Assembly: GCA_964492545.1 (NCBI GenBank)
Contig: CAZBKO010000102.1
Coordinates: forward strand, 1-8,177
Length of the DNA stretch: 8,177 nt
Source: RGIG1934 sp964492545
GTDB taxonomy: Bacteria; Bacillota; Clostridia; Lachnospirales; Lachnospiraceae
Direction: 5' to 3'
The position numbers were made by a program, and so were the translations under genes. Under the pieces are notes generated by a model. The model had not been told where the DNA came from and made no database searches. It was given only the letters and a program-made list of their open reading frames with translations. This document shows, piece after piece, positions 7,147 through 8,177 of the stretch. Position 1 is the stretch's first letter, and every line of letters starts with the position of its first letter.

Positions 7147-7175
7147 TTGCATTTTATTATTAAATGATGTATTTT
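7147..7175 (+). promoter_or_regulatory. Candidate promoter of the glutamine synthetase gene
   Basis: TTGCAT (7147-7152) and TATTTT (7170-7175) are 17 bp apart. The start would fall near 7182, giving a leader of about 190 nt that contains the ANTAR-like element and terminator. The match to consensus is moderate and the region is AT-rich. Confidence 0.45.
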
Positions 7176-7188
7176 AATATTCAGATAA

Positions 7189-7218
7189 GATATTGTAATC
7201 AAGGACAAAGGCGTTCCT
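7189..7218 (+). promoter_or_regulatory. Probable ANTAR-type antitermination RNA element in the glnN leader
   Basis: ANTAR-target RNAs have two neighbouring hairpins with six-base loops holding A at position 1 and G at position 4; the second hairpin competes with a terminator. Here GAT-[ATTGTA]-ATC (7189-7200) and AGGAC-[AAAGGC]-GTTCCT (7202-7218, one bulged T) both fit that loop rule. The second overlaps the left arm of the terminator at 7210-7219. The first stem has only three pairs, which is weak. Control of clostridial glutamine synthetase by NitR-type ANTAR proteins is known; the regulator is not in this window. Confidence 0.55.
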
Positions 7219-7241
7219 ATCGTTAGGAGCGCCCTTTTTTT
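7210..7241 (+). terminator. Intrinsic terminator between sortase and glnN, probably a leader attenuator
   Basis: GGCGTTCCTA (7210-7219) pairs with TAGGAGCGCC (7224-7233) around TCGT with one T-G wobble, then C and seven T. It lies 91 nt after the sortase stop and 131 nt before the glnN start. It ends sortase transcription in any case. With a promoter at 7147-7175 it would also stop glnN transcription unless antiterminated. Confidence 0.88.
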
Positions 7242-7281
7242 ACATTCTAGGATAATATCATGTCCGGGATAGTAGAAAACG

Positions 7282-7308
7282 CTCCGTGAAAGTCGCACTG
7301 CGGCGGAG
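7282..7308 (+). other. GC-rich stem-loop in the distal glnN leader
   Basis: CTCCG (7282-7286) pairs with CGGAG (7304-7308), and inside it CGC (7294-7296) can pair with GCG (7300-7302). This is the most GC-rich patch of an otherwise AT-rich leader. It is flanked by two copies of AGTAGAA (7271-7277 and 7307-7313). I do not recognise it as a named riboswitch. No T-run follows, so it is not a terminator. Confidence 0.35.
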
Positions 7309-7372
7309 TAGAAGAATGTTAATGTTACGTTTCTTACACAACAAGAATTTATAGCGAAAGGAATGTGTTAAA

Positions 7373-8177
7373 ATGAGCGATTTAATTAATGTAGCAGAGA
7401 TTTTTGGCGAGGACGTTTTTAATGATACCGTTATGAAGGAACGTTTACCAAAGAAGGCTTACGAGCAGTTAAGAAAAGTAATCGATGAAGGAGCAGAGCT
7501 TACTTCAGAGGTAGCAGACGTAGTTGCTAATGCAATGAAGGATTGGGCTGTAGAAAAGGGAGCAACTCATTATACACACTGGTTCCAGCCACTTACTGGT
7601 GTGACAGCAGAGAAACATGATTCATTTATTTCTTCTCCAAATGCAGAAGGAAAGATATTGATGGAGTTCTCAGGAAAAGAATTAATTAAAGGCGAGCCGG
7701 ATGCATCTTCATTCCCATCAGGTGGACTTAGAGCAACATTTGAAGCCAGAGGATATACAGCATGGGATTGTACATCACCAGCATTTGTTAAGAAGGATGC
7801 TGCAGGCGCAACACTTTGCATTCCAACAGCATTTTGTTCATATACAGGAGAGGCACTTGATAAGAAGACTCCATTATTAAGATCTATGGAAGCTATTAAT
7901 ACACAGGCCCTTCGTATTGTTAGATTATTTGGCAATACAACATCTAAGAGAGTAACACCATCGGTCGGAGCTGAGCAGGAGTACTTCTTAGTTGACCGAG
8001 CTAAATATTTACAGAGAAAGGACCTTATCTTTACAGGACGTACATTGTTCGGTGCAATGCCTCCAAAGGGACAGGAACTTGATGATCATTATTTCGGAAG
8101 CATTTGTGAGAGAATTGCCTCATTTATGAAGGATGTTAATGAAGAATTATGGAAGCTTGGTGTATTAGCTAAGACAC
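7373..8177 (+). CDS. glnN: Type III glutamine synthetase, 5' part
   Basis: ATP-dependent enzyme joining ammonia to glutamate, the entry point of nitrogen assimilation; type III enzymes form large cytoplasmic dodecamers of about 700-residue subunits. The window holds the first 268 residues and the frame stays open to the end. Type III features are the N-terminal extension (MSDLINVAEIFGEDVFND), KGATHYTHWFQPLTG, AEKHDSFIS, KGEPDASSFPSGGLRATFEARGY, the metal-binding region GAEQEYFLVD (about 204-213) and KGQELDDHYFG. The ATP-binding and later catalytic parts lie beyond the window. AAAGGA (7357-7362) is 10 nt before ATG 7373, and no better in-frame start is seen. The gene follows a leader with a probable antitermination element, suggesting control by nitrogen supply. 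It appears independent of the sortase gene, from which it is separated by a terminator. Confidence 0.95.
   Translation, partial: MSDLINVAEIFGEDVFNDTVMKERLPKKAYEQLRKVIDEGAELTSEVADVVANAMKDWAVEKGATHYTHWFQPLTGVTAEKHDSFISSPNAEGKILMEFSGKELIKGEPDASSFPSGGLRATFEARGYTAWDCTSPAFVKKDAAGATLCIPTAFCSYTGEALDKKTPLLRSMEAINTQALRIVRLFGNTTSKRVTPSVGAEQEYFLVDRAKYLQRKDLIFTGRTLFGAMPPKGQELDDHYFGSICERIASFMKDVNEELWKLGVLAKT

Noticed and set aside
7242..7330. Glutamine riboswitch (glnA RNA) in the glnN leader
   Set aside because: The conserved core of that RNA is not present, and it is known mainly from cyanobacteria; the antitermination element explains the leader better.
7570..7935. Minus-strand open frame inside glnN
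   Set aside because: It is opposite strongly conserved glutamine synthetase motifs and has no signs of its own expression.

Overview
The window looks like chromosomal DNA of an AT-rich Gram-positive Clostridia bacterium, most likely Lachnospiraceae. This rests on the style of the proteins: a clostridial-type class II aldolase, a MarR-controlled ABC exporter pair, a class B sortase and a type III glutamine synthetase. Strong AGGAGG-type ribosome sites and TTGACA/TATAAT-type promoters fit as well. I see no phage, IS, CRISPR, tRNA or rRNA sequence. The lineage call comes from recognition by eye, not a search.

Layout. (1) 1-537, plus: 3' part of a class II fructose-bisphosphate aldolase gene, closed by a strong hairpin terminator at 581-627. 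The protein lacks about 30 residues that the family carries, including one zinc-binding histidine. (2) 669-1376, minus: a Thr/Pro/Glu-linked lipoprotein with an IseA-like C-terminal domain. (3) 1377-1577: a divergent control region with a near-consensus promoter, a TTAACC-A-GGTTAA palindrome and related AACTATAA repeats. (4) 1578-6113, plus: a tight three-gene operon of a MarR-type regulator and the two halves of a heterodimeric ABC exporter. The first half has a large extracytoplasmic insert. ATP-site motifs are split so that one composite site looks degenerate and the other looks catalytically complete. (5) 6198-7118, plus: a class B sortase with its own extended -10 promoter. An inverted repeat would mask its ribosome site only in read-through mRNA from the exporter operon. 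(6) 7119-7372: leader of the next gene, with a probable ANTAR-type antitermination element overlapping an intrinsic terminator. (7) 7373-8177, plus: 5' part of a type III glutamine synthetase gene, running off the window.

How the parts work together. The MarR protein probably represses its own operon through the palindrome just downstream of the promoter, with release when a substrate of the exporter appears. The divergent lipoprotein may share this control. The sortase is an envelope enzyme with no substrate gene visible here. The glutamine synthetase leader suggests nitrogen control by premature termination. Aldolase and glutamine synthetase are housekeeping genes. I do not see a clearly new biological system. 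The points most worth checking are the aldolase deletion, the ANTAR-like leader and the sortase read-through structure.
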